DNA of 64,000 nucleotides from an uncultured Oxalobacteraceae bacterium. Its GTDB lineage: Bacteria > Pseudomonadota > Gammaproteobacteria > Burkholderiales > Burkholderiaceae. A model generated the notes under the pieces. It saw nothing but the letters and a program-made list of their open reading frames with translations, ran no database searches and was not told the DNA's origin. A program made the position numbers and the translations under genes. Positions 33,504-42,494 of this stretch are shown piece by piece (position 1 is the first letter of the stretch; each line of letters starts with the position of its first letter). The stretch spans positions 1 through 64,000 of the forward strand of contig CAMLIL010000004.1 of NCBI GenBank assembly GCA_946480015.1. Direction: 5' to 3'.

Positions 33504-34172
33504 TCGTTAATCCTCATTGGTTCTGCAGCCAAATGTTTTGGGCGCCAATATTCACTAGGTAATTTTACATTGAACAAGTCCGAACTTCTTAGAGGTTGCC
33601 CAGATCACGTCGGCGGCGCTCTTGTCATGAACTGGGCTGTGTTGGGGACAGCGCCTATGCCTGTCTCACCACCTTGCACAGTGAGGCTATAAGCTGGGCA
33701 AGTTTCCGGCCCCGCCTGATTTCCAGGTTCTTCGGAGAACGATCGCCGCTGTGTAGGCTTACGTTTGACCTATGGTACGCTGTCTTCTACCTACTAACTA
33801 GATTGGCCCAGCGATAGCTCTCGGCATACCTTTGACATAGGGTCAAACGTGAGAATTGGAATTTGCAAGTCATATCAAGTGGTAATTGACTAGTCGTGCG
33901 CGCTTTAGTGAAGCGGGTGACAATTGGCTTTCATAGTCTGTTGACAAGTACTCCAAGTTGTGGAGTCTACACATGAGAACGCCGATTTGGATGAACCCGG
34001 AACTTTGGGATGCGTTCTTGGCGGCTTGGACAGACCAAGACGGAAGGATACGGTGCATTGTGCAACGCTGGACCGCATTGGTAAGGTACTTTCGTCCTAT
34101 ACTCTCTTGGTCTGGGCTCACGGAATGAGCTTGAACAAGCGGTGGCAGGGTTGTCGTACCCAAGGGAGATAA
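33504..34172. other. Intergenic stretch of about 670 bp, no gene seen
   Basis: This should hold the divergent promoters of the unknown gene ending at 33503 and of the WYL regulator at 34173. Frames on both strands are short and lack ribosome sites. No repeat or RNA gene was seen. AT content is above that of the genes on either side. Confidence 0.5.
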
Positions 34173-35147
34173 ATGGACCGAAGCGAGCGATTGCACAAGA
34201 TCGATCAACTGCTTACTACGCGGCGTGTGGTCTCCATCGCGACCTTCCTGAACCAGCTGGAGGTGTCGCTGGCGACCTTAAAGCGGGATCTACACTACAT
34301 GAAGAATCGCTTGAACGCGCCCATCGTCTTCGACCGGGAGGCGGATGGCTATCGCTTTGACGTCCAGGCGCCGATCGGGCCGGCCTATGCTCTGCCGGGG
34401 CTATGGTTCAACGACAGCGAGCTGCACGCACTCCTGGCCATGCAGCAGCTCCTGGACGAGATCGAGCCTGGACTGTTGGGGCCGCACATTGCACCGCTAC
34501 AGGCCAAGATCCAGCGCATCCTGTGCTCGTTGGATGATGCGCCGGACGAGATCGCCAAGCGGGTGCGGATAATCGCGCTCGGCCGGCGTAAGATACATGT
34601 GCAGGGATTTCAATCGATTGCTACGGCGACCGTTCGCCGCAAACGACTCCGAATCATGCATTGGAATCGCGCCAACAATACGCAAACCGAGCGTATCGTC
34701 TCGCCGCAGCAGATCGTCTATTACCGCGATAATTGGTATCTCGATTGCTGGTGCCACTTGCGCAAGGACGTCCGCAGCTTCGGCATTGATGCGATCGAAT
34801 CGGCGGAACTGCTGGCCGAGCCGGCTCGGGAATTGCCGATCGAGGCACTGCGCGACCTACTCAGCAGCGGCTATGGCATCTTCGGTGGCAGCACGGTGCA
34901 TTGGGCTAGGTTACGCATCGGCCCGACGCGCGCCCGCTGGGTCGCCCGCACCGTCTGGCACTCCGAACAGAAGGCACTATTCGACGAGGATGGCCATTAT
35001 CTGCTCGAGATTCCTTATACGGACGACCGCGAACTCATCCAGGACATCCTGACCCTGATGCCGGACGTCGAGATTCTCGGCCCAACAGTCCTGCGCGAGC
35101 GCGTACGGTCGATATTGCAGACCAGTCTTAAGTTGATTGATCGGTAG
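34173..35147 (+). CDS. WYL-domain transcriptional regulator
   Basis: The 324-residue protein has an N-terminal winged helix (residues about 5-60, LHKIDQLLTTRRVVSIATFL...SLATLKRDLHYM), a WYL domain with DNWYLDCWCHLRKDVRSFGI around residues 190-210, and the WCX C-terminal extension. WYL proteins sense nucleic acid or nucleotide ligands and frequently control defence operons (for example BrxR, CapW). It converges with the Wadjet operon, ending 300 bp from jetD, so it may regulate that operon in trans or only itself. Start ATG at 34173 preceded by GGGAGA at five bases. Confidence 0.88.
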   Translation: MDRSERLHKIDQLLTTRRVVSIATFLNQLEVSLATLKRDLHYMKNRLNAPIVFDREADGYRFDVQAPIGPAYALPGLWFNDSELHALLAMQQLLDEIEPGLLGPHIAPLQAKIQRILCSLDDAPDEIAKRVRIIALGRRKIHVQGFQSIATATVRRKRLRIMHWNRANNTQTERIVSPQQIVYYRDNWYLDCWCHLRKDVRSFGIDAIESAELLAEPARELPIEALRDLLSSGYGIFGGSTVHWARLRIGPTRARWVARTVWHSEQKALFDEDGHYLLEIPYTDDRELIQDILTLMPDVEILGPTVLRERVRSILQTSLKLIDR

Positions 35148-35157
35148 CGTCCGGGCG

Positions 35158-35183
35158 AATTGCCGGCAATTGTCTCCGACAAT
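35158..35183 (+). terminator. Inverted repeats after the WYL gene, possible terminator
   Basis: AATTGCCGGCAATT (35158-35171) is a perfect palindrome and ATTGTC-TCC-GACAAT (35169-35183) is a second hairpin overlapping it. No T-run follows, so if this ends transcription it is not a classical intrinsic terminator. Confidence 0.3.
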
Positions 35184-35333
35184 GTCCGCATACATAAAAG
35201 GTTTCAGATGGCAACTTTATGTGGCGTTAGCGCAGCGCGTCCTGATAAAAAAAGCTTGCAGGTTGCGCAAGGAAGAATCGGTCTTGGCACACGCGACGCT
35301 GCCCGCCAAGTCAGGCAGGACAAGGCATTCTAG

Positions 35334-35360
35334 CTATGTGTACAAAAAAGTATATATATA
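35334..35360 (+). repeat. Imperfect half of the Wadjet-upstream palindrome
   Basis: CTATGTG followed by TA and then CAAAAAAGTATATATATA (35343-35360) matches the half-palindrome at 41706-41723 (CAAATAAGTATATATATA) at 17 of 18 bases. It lies between the convergent WYL and jetD genes, at the far end of the Wadjet operon from the full palindrome. Confidence 0.5.
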
Positions 35361-35447
35361 GAAAAAGGTATAGATAACCTTAATTCACCTGGTAAGTATG
35401 CAAATGTCATTTGCGGCAACACCATACAACGGCCGACCATGGTGGGA

Positions 35448-36416
35448 TCAGCGCGCATCCATGGCCTGCGCCAAGATGCCGGCAATCTCGGTGCGCAACC
35501 GCGCATCGAGCATGAACACTTCCTGGAAGATCCGCGCGCGGTTCTTCTTGAGCTGCGCGAACAGCGGCACGGTCGGTATCGCTCCCCACGCCGTCTTGGC
35601 TGCCCGCGCGGCATCGAGATAATCCGATGCGAAGCTTGGAACGAATAGCCGGAGTTCCCGCCCGAGCGCTGCGGCCATGTCATGGCCAATCTGCACGCCC
35701 TCCGGATCGAAATCGCCGAAGTGCAACCATGGAGTTCTGGGTAGCATCCTGAGCAGCGAGACCGCCGCTTCGATATCGGCGCCTGGGGCGTAAATCACGA
35801 GCGTGGCATGATCGACGGGAAGATCGACGTAGGCTCCGATGTTTTCGCACGTGATCACCAGTTGGGGCATCGTGTGGCACAAGCCCTGGATCTTCATCCA
35901 GCCGCGCTCGGGAATGGCGCACTCGTACGCCCGGCGAGCGCGCTCGCTGAAGTCGACGATAGTGCCATCCTCGTCGAGGCCGGCCAATCCTTCGTTCGGC
36001 CGGAATCGCAGCACCCAATCTTTGGTGAGCACGACAGGAGCGGCCACCTTGGCCAAATGCTTGGGCCCAAGGCCTACTGCGGCATTCCAGTTTCTCCGGT
36101 TGATCATCGCGGCCGTCGCGGAAACCTGCCGGCGCAACATTGGGAGCGCGGCGATATCCGACGGTTCGAATGGCGAACGGTCAAGCCGGCGCAAGAGTGC
36201 AAAATCTTGCTCCCACGTCGGCAGCATCGCGGCCAGCCGCTCCTTCATGCTGGAGAAGGCAGCAGGACGTGCCGCCCAAGTCGATTGCCGGGTAGTTGGC
36301 TCGATCCAGCGAGCCGTGCTCAGACGCTGGATCAAATCACGGTTGCGTACGCCAGCCTTGGCCTCGCGAGTCTCCAACAACCTCGCTAACAGGGAAATTT
36401 CAAGGTCATCCATCAT
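35448..36416 (-). CDS. jetD: Wadjet nuclease subunit JetD-like
   Basis: The 322-residue protein has an N-terminal DUF3322-like part and a C-terminal Toprim-like (DUF2220) nuclease domain with PWLHFGDFDPEGVQIGHDMA around residues 230-250; the DFDPEG acid cluster and an upstream acid (LVITCENIGAY) suit metal binding. In Wadjet, JetD cuts circular DNA after the JetABC motor has extruded it, which removes plasmids. Its ATG overlaps the jetC stop as ATGA. It is the last gene of the operon, as in JetABCD systems. Confidence 0.85.
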   Translation of the reverse strand: MMDDLEISLLARLLETREAKAGVRNRDLIQRLSTARWIEPTTRQSTWAARPAAFSSMKERLAAMLPTWEQDFALLRRLDRSPFEPSDIAALPMLRRQVSATAAMINRRNWNAAVGLGPKHLAKVAAPVVLTKDWVLRFRPNEGLAGLDEDGTIVDFSERARRAYECAIPERGWMKIQGLCHTMPQLVITCENIGAYVDLPVDHATLVIYAPGADIEAAVSLLRMLPRTPWLHFGDFDPEGVQIGHDMAAALGRELRLFVPSFASDYLDAARAAKTAWGAIPTVPLFAQLKKNRARIFQEVFMLDARLRTEIAGILAQAMDAR

Positions 36417-39400
36417 GCTGTCCCATGGGCGTCCGGGTCAACAACACGCACGGCGCGGATGATCAACCGCTCATCGGGATCGAAGCGCCGCGCGAGCGCA
36501 TACAGTTGGCAGCCGTATTTCGGTTCGATCGCCGGCGCGGTGACAAGTAGCTGGAATTTTTCACGCTGGGCAAATTCGACCAGCGATGCCTGGCCGGCGG
36601 AATTGAGCCGGCTGATTTCATCGACGGCAAACAAGGGGCGGATCTGGCTGACCTTCACGCCTTCGCCGCTCGTTTCGCCGCGCGCTGCGAGCGAACGCGT
36701 TAGCATGAGCGCCACAGCTAGGCCGCCGCCGATTGCCTCCGTTCCCGACAAGGATACAGCCGGGTTCCACGATCCGGTGCGTCGCCGCGCCTGGATCACT
36801 AAGTCGACATAGTTGCGGTAATCCAGCAACTGGTCGCCGTCGAACTTGCCATGGATATTCTGCAGCTCGAAGAATTCGTTCAGGGCTTCCTGAATCGGCC
36901 TTTCACCGGCGAGCAGGGTGGGTTGGTCGGTAAGCTGTTCGAGCAGATCCAGCATGCGCCGGCGTGGAATCAGGGTGATTTGAATTCCGGTGACATTGCC
37001 AAATTCGATCGATTGGCCGAACTGGCTGAGCTTTTCGAGTTTCGTCTTCTGGCTGCGCACGCTCGTGCTGATGTTTAAGAGCAGATTGCGGGCGTTGATG
37101 CGCAATTCATTCTCCTGCCTGGCCAGATCGCTGTCGAGCGTAGCGCGTCGAGCCAACGCATGTTCAATCAGATCGTCGTCATCCATGTCGGCCACGTCCG
37201 TGCTGACGATCTCGCGCACGGCTTTCATCAGCTCAGGCCAAATGCGGACGATGCTGAGCCGGTCCTCTGCATTGACTTCCAGCAGGGACGGCATGCTGGA
37301 GACCAGATCGCCGCCGAGGGCATTCTGCAGCTCCGACATGCGCCTAGCTTGCATGCCAGTGACATTCTTGGGCAGCTCATCGGCCGGATTCGATTCCTGT
37401 TCGAAACGGCCGAGGCTCTCACCCAGAAAGTCGGCGGCCAGAGCGTACTCTTGCCGACAATTCGCCAACACTGCCGAGGCCTTGGCCAGCGCTTCATCGA
37501 TGTTCTCGATATTGTGCGCGATGCGCGACAAAGCGTCTCGCTTATCTCCAACAGTGCGCCGCAGCTCCTTGAGCTGCGCATCGAACGGCGAACCGATTTC
37601 GGCGATACGGTCGGCCAACGCGCCATGGGCCAGTTCGATAGCGGCGTAGTCGGACTGGCATTGCCTCCATCGCTTGCCGGCCTCGTCCGATGCCATGGCA
37701 ATCGCGGCCGGATCGCCCCGGTGATCGAGATAGAACCCGATCACGTCCCGGTTGCTCCAGAGTGTTGTGCGTTTGCCTTCGCTCTCGTCGATCGCAAGCA
37801 GCGTCGTGCTGTGCTTTTTCGTTAGCACCTCCAATTGAGTAGCGATGGCGGCTTGCCGCACCTTCCTTGCCTCGTCGCCAAAAGCTGGCACCTTGTCGCG
37901 GTTCACGACGACATGGCCTTCGGCAAGCTCGGCGATGACCCAGTGGCCGGCCTGTCTTGTCGCCAGCGGCTGTGGAACCGTGTCGCCCAGCCAAAATATG
38001 TCGGGAAGGTCGGTTGACGGTGTCAATCGGGTAATGTCGTCCAATGACACGCCGACTAGGCCGTCAACGAGTCCGCCGAGTGACGCTTCGTACTCGAGCG
38101 CTTGCTCAAGTGGCAAGTGGCGCAACGACTGCTGCAATGTACGTGCGCCCAACTGCGCGGCCAGTTGTTCGGATCCATCCGAGGCACGTCCTGCTGCAAG
38201 GCGATTGGCTTCCGCCTGCAGCTCGCGCATGGCCAGCTCTACCTCCACGGTGCGCGTCTGCAGGCTCCGGATATTGGCCTGGAGCCTTCGCTCCAATCCA
38301 TCGAAGGATTCGCTGACGTGTTTGTCGCAGACGGATTTCCAGAGCTTTTGGCCGGCGTTATAGCGACTCAGCTCGCCAGCCGCATGATCGGCCTTTTTTC
38401 TTGCCTCGGTCGCGGCGGTATACAATTCGGTCTTCTGCCTGCCGAGATCCTTCAGTTCGGCCGAAGCCCGTTTCAACGCATTCGTTTTGGACTCTTCAGT
38501 GACCGCGATCATGTCTTCTGCCGACGCGACGGACGCTTGGAGTTCCTGGCGCGTCAATTGCCAGTTCGCGTGATCCATCTTCTTCACACGGATGTCCTCC
38601 GACGCGACATGGGCGTCATGGCGGATGCCGTCGAGCGCAGTACGCACCGCCAGCTTGCCGACGCCATAGGTCGACTGGAGTAACGTTAGCTCGCGCGTGG
38701 CGTCCGCCACGGCCCGCCGCGTCTTGAGCATTTCGTTCGTGCATTCCTGGAGTCCCTGCACGATATCCCGCAGCTGAGTCGGCGGCGGAAGAAGGTAATC
38801 CTTGAGTTTATGGATGATTTCCTCGGACAAACCACCGCGAAACGTCGCCTCAAGCAACTTTGCATACAGTCGGCGGTCGGCGAGATCGGTCATCGGGCTG
38901 GGCAAGACACCAGCCTGGTAGAGCAACTGGCAGTATTCGCCGACGCTGCGGCAACTCAACAGGTCGACCCCGCTCCCGGCAAGGTGCCGTTTGAGCGCCG
39001 GCAGGTCAGGGTAGACGATGGTATCGCCCTCGGTCACACACATCAAATCCTGGATGCCAGCACCTTCGGGCGCATTCCGGATGTGCCAACACTTGAAATG
39101 CGCCTTGCCATCCTCGGCCTCCACTTGGATGCCGACAATAAGTCGTTCGTCATGGCGAGTGGTGATCTCCAAGATAACGTAGGCGTACCCGTATTGGGGA
39201 TCGATACGACCGAGCAACGTATCGGTGCCCGTCGCTTGACTATCGCGCACGTCCGAGATCGGCTGAATTTCCATGACGCGACGATCCGGCAGCAAGGCAT
39301 ACACCAGCGTCATAAGCAGCGTGGATTTGCCGGCGCCAGGTCCACCCACCAGTCCCGTCATGAGCCCATGCAAGGTCAGCGATTCGCACCCCATGATGCC

Positions 39401-39448
39401 GCGCCAGCCGATATAGCCGACACGCTCAATTCTCGCTACTGTCGTCAT
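36413..39448 (-). CDS. jetC: Wadjet SMC-like ATPase JetC
   Basis: The 1011-residue SMC-like motor has Walker A in GLVGGPGAGKSTLL (residues about 35-43) at the N-terminus, two long coiled-coil arms with a hinge in the middle (about 400-560) and, near the C-terminus, a signature AVSLSGTEAIGGGLAVALML and Walker B LFAVDEISRL. I chose the ATG at 39448 because AAGGGG stands ten bases upstream and the true homology starts at TTVARIERVGYIGWRG; the frame extends further upstream but only as the antiparallel of jetB. It overlaps jetB by 23 bp. JetC extrudes DNA loops and tests whether they are circular. Confidence 0.88.
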   Translation of the reverse strand: MTTVARIERVGYIGWRGIMGCESLTLHGLMTGLVGGPGAGKSTLLMTLVYALLPDRRVMEIQPISDVRDSQATGTDTLLGRIDPQYGYAYVILEITTRHDERLIVGIQVEAEDGKAHFKCWHIRNAPEGAGIQDLMCVTEGDTIVYPDLPALKRHLAGSGVDLLSCRSVGEYCQLLYQAGVLPSPMTDLADRRLYAKLLEATFRGGLSEEIIHKLKDYLLPPPTQLRDIVQGLQECTNEMLKTRRAVADATRELTLLQSTYGVGKLAVRTALDGIRHDAHVASEDIRVKKMDHANWQLTRQELQASVASAEDMIAVTEESKTNALKRASAELKDLGRQKTELYTAATEARKKADHAAGELSRYNAGQKLWKSVCDKHVSESFDGLERRLQANIRSLQTRTVEVELAMRELQAEANRLAAGRASDGSEQLAAQLGARTLQQSLRHLPLEQALEYEASLGGLVDGLVGVSLDDITRLTPSTDLPDIFWLGDTVPQPLATRQAGHWVIAELAEGHVVVNRDKVPAFGDEARKVRQAAIATQLEVLTKKHSTTLLAIDESEGKRTTLWSNRDVIGFYLDHRGDPAAIAMASDEAGKRWRQCQSDYAAIELAHGALADRIAEIGSPFDAQLKELRRTVGDKRDALSRIAHNIENIDEALAKASAVLANCRQEYALAADFLGESLGRFEQESNPADELPKNVTGMQARRMSELQNALGGDLVSSMPSLLEVNAEDRLSIVRIWPELMKAVREIVSTDVADMDDDDLIEHALARRATLDSDLARQENELRINARNLLLNISTSVRSQKTKLEKLSQFGQSIEFGNVTGIQITLIPRRRMLDLLEQLTDQPTLLAGERPIQEALNEFFELQNIHGKFDGDQLLDYRNYVDLVIQARRRTGSWNPAVSLSGTEAIGGGLAVALMLTRSLAARGETSGEGVKVSQIRPLFAVDEISRLNSAGQASLVEFAQREKFQLLVTAPAIEPKYGCQLYALARRFDPDERLIIRAVRVVDPDAHGTA

Positions 39449-40064
39449 CCAGTTCCCCTTTCGTTCCAGTGTTCGAATGCGCATTGACGACGACACCACG
39501 TTCGACAAACAACTGCAACGCTGCATCCCCTTGTGCGTTTTCGTGGCGTGCGATGTCGGCAAATCGGTGGATCGCCTCAAGTGGCTTGATAGCTGCACCT
39601 TTCATTTCGATGAACCGCAGGTCCACGAGCAACTTGAGTGCGCGCCGGATTTCCTCGGTAATGGCAGTGTCCGCGGTCGTCTCGGTGCTGCGTGGCGCAT
39701 AAGTACGGCGCAACGTCTCGCGTGACACCGACGTTTCGATGTCGCGAAAAAGTTGATTGGTGTTGATGAACCCGGAAGACCGGGTAATCTGCGGATCGCG
39801 CGCCTTGAGCGCAATGACTTCACCAAGGTGGACGCAGGATTTCGGCAAGAGCGTCGTTCGCAAAAGGCTGTCTTTCCCCGTGAGGTAGAAGCACCCGTCA
39901 GGATGCTGGTGCAACCCGCACCCGTAGCCTTCATAGAAGGAAGTCATCTCCCCGAAATGACGGCAGATGTAATCGTAGAAGCCAATGTCTGTGCGATTGA
40001 TATGGCCGCCGCGACGCAGCGTGACGTCGATCTCGGCAAACGTTCGTTCATGGAAGATGCTCAC
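39426..40064 (-). CDS. jetB: Wadjet kite-type subunit JetB
   Basis: The start is GTG at 40064, overlapping the jetA stop as GTGA; the longer frame upstream is noise over jetA. The 212-residue product (VSIFHERTFAEIDVTLRRGG) resembles the DUF4194 winged-helix 'kite' subunits, MukE-like, that bind the JetC heads and the JetA kleisin; it ends in an acidic tail LDDDSSEN. Between are ALKARDPQI and SVSRETLRRTYAPRSTETTA, typical polar linker and helix patterns. Assignment depends largely on position and size, since JetB diverges fast. Confidence 0.8.
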   Translation of the reverse strand: MSIFHERTFAEIDVTLRRGGHINRTDIGFYDYICRHFGEMTSFYEGYGCGLHQHPDGCFYLTGKDSLLRTTLLPKSCVHLGEVIALKARDPQITRSSGFINTNQLFRDIETSVSRETLRRTYAPRSTETTADTAITEEIRRALKLLVDLRFIEMKGAAIKPLEAIHRFADIARHENAQGDAALQLFVERGVVVNAHSNTGTKGELDDDSSEN

Positions 40065-41386
40065 TTGGTGATCCTCACTTCCTCGATGCTGATGCGATTT
40101 GTCACGCGCTCCCACTGCCGCCTCCGGACGTCCAGAAGGCCGGTCTCGGCCATCAGCTCGATAAGCCAAGGGAAATGCAGCGCCAATGTCATGTCGGCTC
40201 CGGTGGCGTCGTGCGCCTGCTTAAGTAGCCGCGATGCATGAGCCTCTCCGTCCAACAGCGCTTCCATCAGATAGCGACGGAGCAGCTCGGGCAATTTGTC
40301 GGGACTGACTTCCTCGTATTCACGCTCCTTGCTCAAGAGTTGCCGAGGCAGGCGCGGCGGCTCCCTTGGGGGCGTCTCGCGCATGTCGTCGCGCATCCGG
40401 ACAAAAGGCTGCTCTCGGACGATCTCGAGCGTCCATTCCGGCGTCGCCGCGATCGCACGCTTCAAGGCCTCGGTGACGCGGCGATGACGGTCGATACGGA
40501 TGATCGTTCGCAGGAAATCGTGGACCACGTTGTGATGCGCGATCCAGTCGGTGGTGCGCGCCGCGGTCCACTGCGCGATTTGCGTTAGCCGGCGCGACAG
40601 GTCATCGCAGACCTGTTCCACGCCGCGCGGATGATAGGGCGCTGCGAGTGTTGCGATCCGTTCGATCAGGGAGAAGGCCCGACTGGTAGACGCGACCACG
40701 ATCTCCTGCAGATCGTCGATCGTATGGATCACGAGATCGAGCTTCTCCTCGCACAGGTCGATCGACGCTTCGCTTTCTTCGTTGAGCAACGTCGGGATGA
40801 ATTCGCGCAGTGCGGCATGCTGGCGATCCAATTCTTTCTGGTGACGTTGGATTGCAATCAGCATCGCTTTCAAGGCATGCTGCATTTGCAGCACGACATC
40901 AAAGTGCCAGTCGTCGGAATCCACAGCATGCTCGGCAGCTTCGGCAATACGCGCCAGCTGCGTGATGAATGCACGGAAAATCGCGGTCAACGGCTCCCCG
41001 GAAAAGACGGACTGGCTCAAGTGCCAGTCTGCCACGGCATCGCCTAGCGGGGTGATTTGATACTCAGTATCGTCATTGACATCGAGCCGGAGCAAGTCGG
41101 CCCGTGTCAGGCATTCGGCCTCTTCGAGACGATTGAGGATCATTGTAAGACGCCGTTCGGCGCCTTGCGGGTCGCGCGGATCGAGCGCGTCGAGACGGCT
41201 CTGCAACGCCTGGATGGTCGAATGGGGCAGACTCAGCGCGATCTCGCTGCTCGATTCGATTTCATAGCGCATCAGCACAAGAAGGGCGATGTCGCGCGGC
41301 GTCAGTTCCAGCGAACGACCATCCTCGAGTATGGATTGGACAGCGTCAAGAATTTTTGCGCGATCCGGCGGCGGCGTATCGGCCAT
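40061..41386 (-). CDS. jetA: Wadjet kleisin-type subunit JetA
   Basis: The 441-residue product is almost entirely alpha-helical (for example ILDAVQSILEDGRSLELTPR, QHALKAMLIAIQRHQKELDR), with a winged-helix end domain at the N-terminus and another at the C-terminus (FPWLIELMAETGLLDVRRRQ), as expected for a MukF-like kleisin of the DUF3375 kind. It would bridge the JetC heads with JetB. The ATG at 41386 comes one base after the stop of the small winged-helix gene, showing that five genes form a single unit. I cannot assign the Wadjet subtype from sequence alone. Confidence 0.8.
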   Translation of the reverse strand: MADTPPPDRAKILDAVQSILEDGRSLELTPRDIALLVLMRYEIESSSEIALSLPHSTIQALQSRLDALDPRDPQGAERRLTMILNRLEEAECLTRADLLRLDVNDDTEYQITPLGDAVADWHLSQSVFSGEPLTAIFRAFITQLARIAEAAEHAVDSDDWHFDVVLQMQHALKAMLIAIQRHQKELDRQHAALREFIPTLLNEESEASIDLCEEKLDLVIHTIDDLQEIVVASTSRAFSLIERIATLAAPYHPRGVEQVCDDLSRRLTQIAQWTAARTTDWIAHHNVVHDFLRTIIRIDRHRRVTEALKRAIAATPEWTLEIVREQPFVRMRDDMRETPPREPPRLPRQLLSKEREYEEVSPDKLPELLRRYLMEALLDGEAHASRLLKQAHDATGADMTLALHFPWLIELMAETGLLDVRRRQWERVTNRISIEEVRITK

Positions 41387-41387
41387 G

Positions 41388-41684
41388 TCAGATCAGGATT
41401 CGGAAGTAAGCAGGATTCAACTTGTAGTGATACGACAAGTGAACACGGACGCCCCGTTGAAGGAGGCCGATCTTGCACAACCGCTGCATCGCCCGTCCCA
41501 CGTAAGCCGCATTCGCGGCCAAGTCAGTAGCGAGCTGAGTCTGCGCAATAATGTCGCCCGCTGGCGGCAGGGCGCCAGCCAGATGCCAGAGCACGCCATG
41601 CTCGATCTTGCTCAACGGATATTGCTTCAGCATTCGCAATCCTCCTGTAGTTACGACCACATTCCGATCCGGCGCTTTTGCCAT
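41388..41684 (-). CDS. Small winged-helix protein leading the Wadjet operon (RepL-like)
   Basis: The start is ATG at 41684 with GGAGAAGG three to ten bases upstream; a GTG or ATG further up would lie inside the palindrome. The 98-residue product has a winged-helix pattern: KIEHGVLWHLAGALPPAGDI, TQLATDLAANAAYVGRAMQR and the wing LLQRGVRVHLSYHYKLNPAY. The closing 'Y-LNP-Y' resembles RepL plasmid-replication and MarR-like proteins. It stands one base before jetA, so it is part of the operon, probably an autorepressor acting on the palindrome, or a DNA-recognition subunit. Standard Wadjet has four genes. Confidence 0.75.
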   Translation of the reverse strand: MAKAPDRNVVVTTGGLRMLKQYPLSKIEHGVLWHLAGALPPAGDIIAQTQLATDLAANAAYVGRAMQRLCKIGLLQRGVRVHLSYHYKLNPAYFRILI

Positions 41685-41696
41685 ATTTCCTTCTCC

Positions 41697-41740
41697 GTAT
41701 ATGTGCAAATAAGTATATATATACTTATTTGCACATATAC
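41697..41740. promoter_or_regulatory. Perfect 44-bp palindrome upstream of the Wadjet operon
   Basis: Positions 41697-41718 (starting GTATATGTGCAAATAAGTAT) are followed by their exact reverse complement to 41740, with no spacer. The 22-bp arms are AT-rich with TATATATA at the centre. The site ends 12 bp before the start codon of the winged-helix gene and must contain or cover the operon promoter. It is the obvious operator for a dimeric regulator and could extrude as a cruciform. Confidence 0.8.
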
Positions 41741-42254
41741 CCCAAACGCTTTGTCCCGTCTAGGTTTCCGGCTAGCGCGCTTCCTCTTTCATCATGTTGT
41801 CACGTGCCAGGTAGGACGTTTCGAGCTTGGGCAGGTGGAATATCGCGCTATTACCCGCACACGATAGCGCGCATCAGGCTCACCAGATGAGCTTGCAAAA
41901 AAATAATGATCGGGCCGGAGAAATAGTGTTGCCTACTACGCAATAGATGACTTTGTTAGCCGTCAAATTGCGTGATACCTGCCAAGCTGAGATAAACGCG
42001 TGGCTGCGTCAAACTTCCCCGGCATGGTTGGAGCCTGTCTGCACGAGGTGGCCCCGTTCAACATCTTAAAGGGCGAGCTCTGCACTGTGCGGTTCCTCGC
42101 AAGCAACTCTCGCGAGCGCATCCCGATATTCGAACTTGACGACGGCAACGCGCCTTCCAACGTCGTCCGAACTCCTCCAATGAAGGTTAGTTCGCTGCTG
42201 CCACAAGTACGTCCTTGCCCTATAATGACTTTCACTCGGTCCCAAGGAGGCATC
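41741..42254. other. Intergenic stretch of about 510 bp, no gene seen
   Basis: Open frames here (for example a minus-strand frame 41963-42490) lack starts with ribosome sites and overlap the well-supported small gene at 42255. The plus-strand frame from 42000 is open upstream of that gene but reads as non-protein sequence. Confidence 0.45.
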
Positions 42255-42494
42255 ATGAAACTTAGCGAACGCGGCAATTTCCGAAGGTTTAGTTCTCCGA
42301 CTATTTTGCGCGGCGATACACCTTTCATGGGCGCGACTGTGCAGCAGTGGGATGATGTCTTTACCGGTAGCATGAGCAAAACGCTGATCGAAGTTAAAAG
42401 GCGCGTCATGAGCGGCCCAAGGCGTGACGTCTCCCAAGCCATCACTTCTGACCTAGCCAGTTTCGCTGGCCGTCGTCTTGCTGGACACAAGTGA
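42255..42494 (+). CDS. Small basic protein of unknown function, 79 residues
   Basis: The ATG at 42255 has AAGGAGG four bases upstream, one of the strongest ribosome sites in the window, so I prefer it to the longer frame opening at 42000. The product begins MKLSERGNFRRFSSPTILRG and ends ITSDLASFAGRRLAGHK; it is basic and mostly helical in its second half. Family not recognised. It is isolated in the right cargo zone of the transposon, as are the next small genes. Confidence 0.65.
   Translation: MKLSERGNFRRFSSPTILRGDTPFMGATVQQWDDVFTGSMSKTLIEVKRRVMSGPRRDVSQAITSDLASFAGRRLAGHK

Noticed and set aside
36990..39487. Several long plus-strand frames across 37-39.5 kb
   Set aside because: They are antisense shadows of jetC; they are rich in Arg/Ser/His, lack ribosome sites and show no family pattern.
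41963..42490. A 175-residue minus-strand frame near the Wadjet operon
   Set aside because: It covers the 79-residue plus-strand gene that has a strong ribosome site, and shows no protein-like pattern itself.
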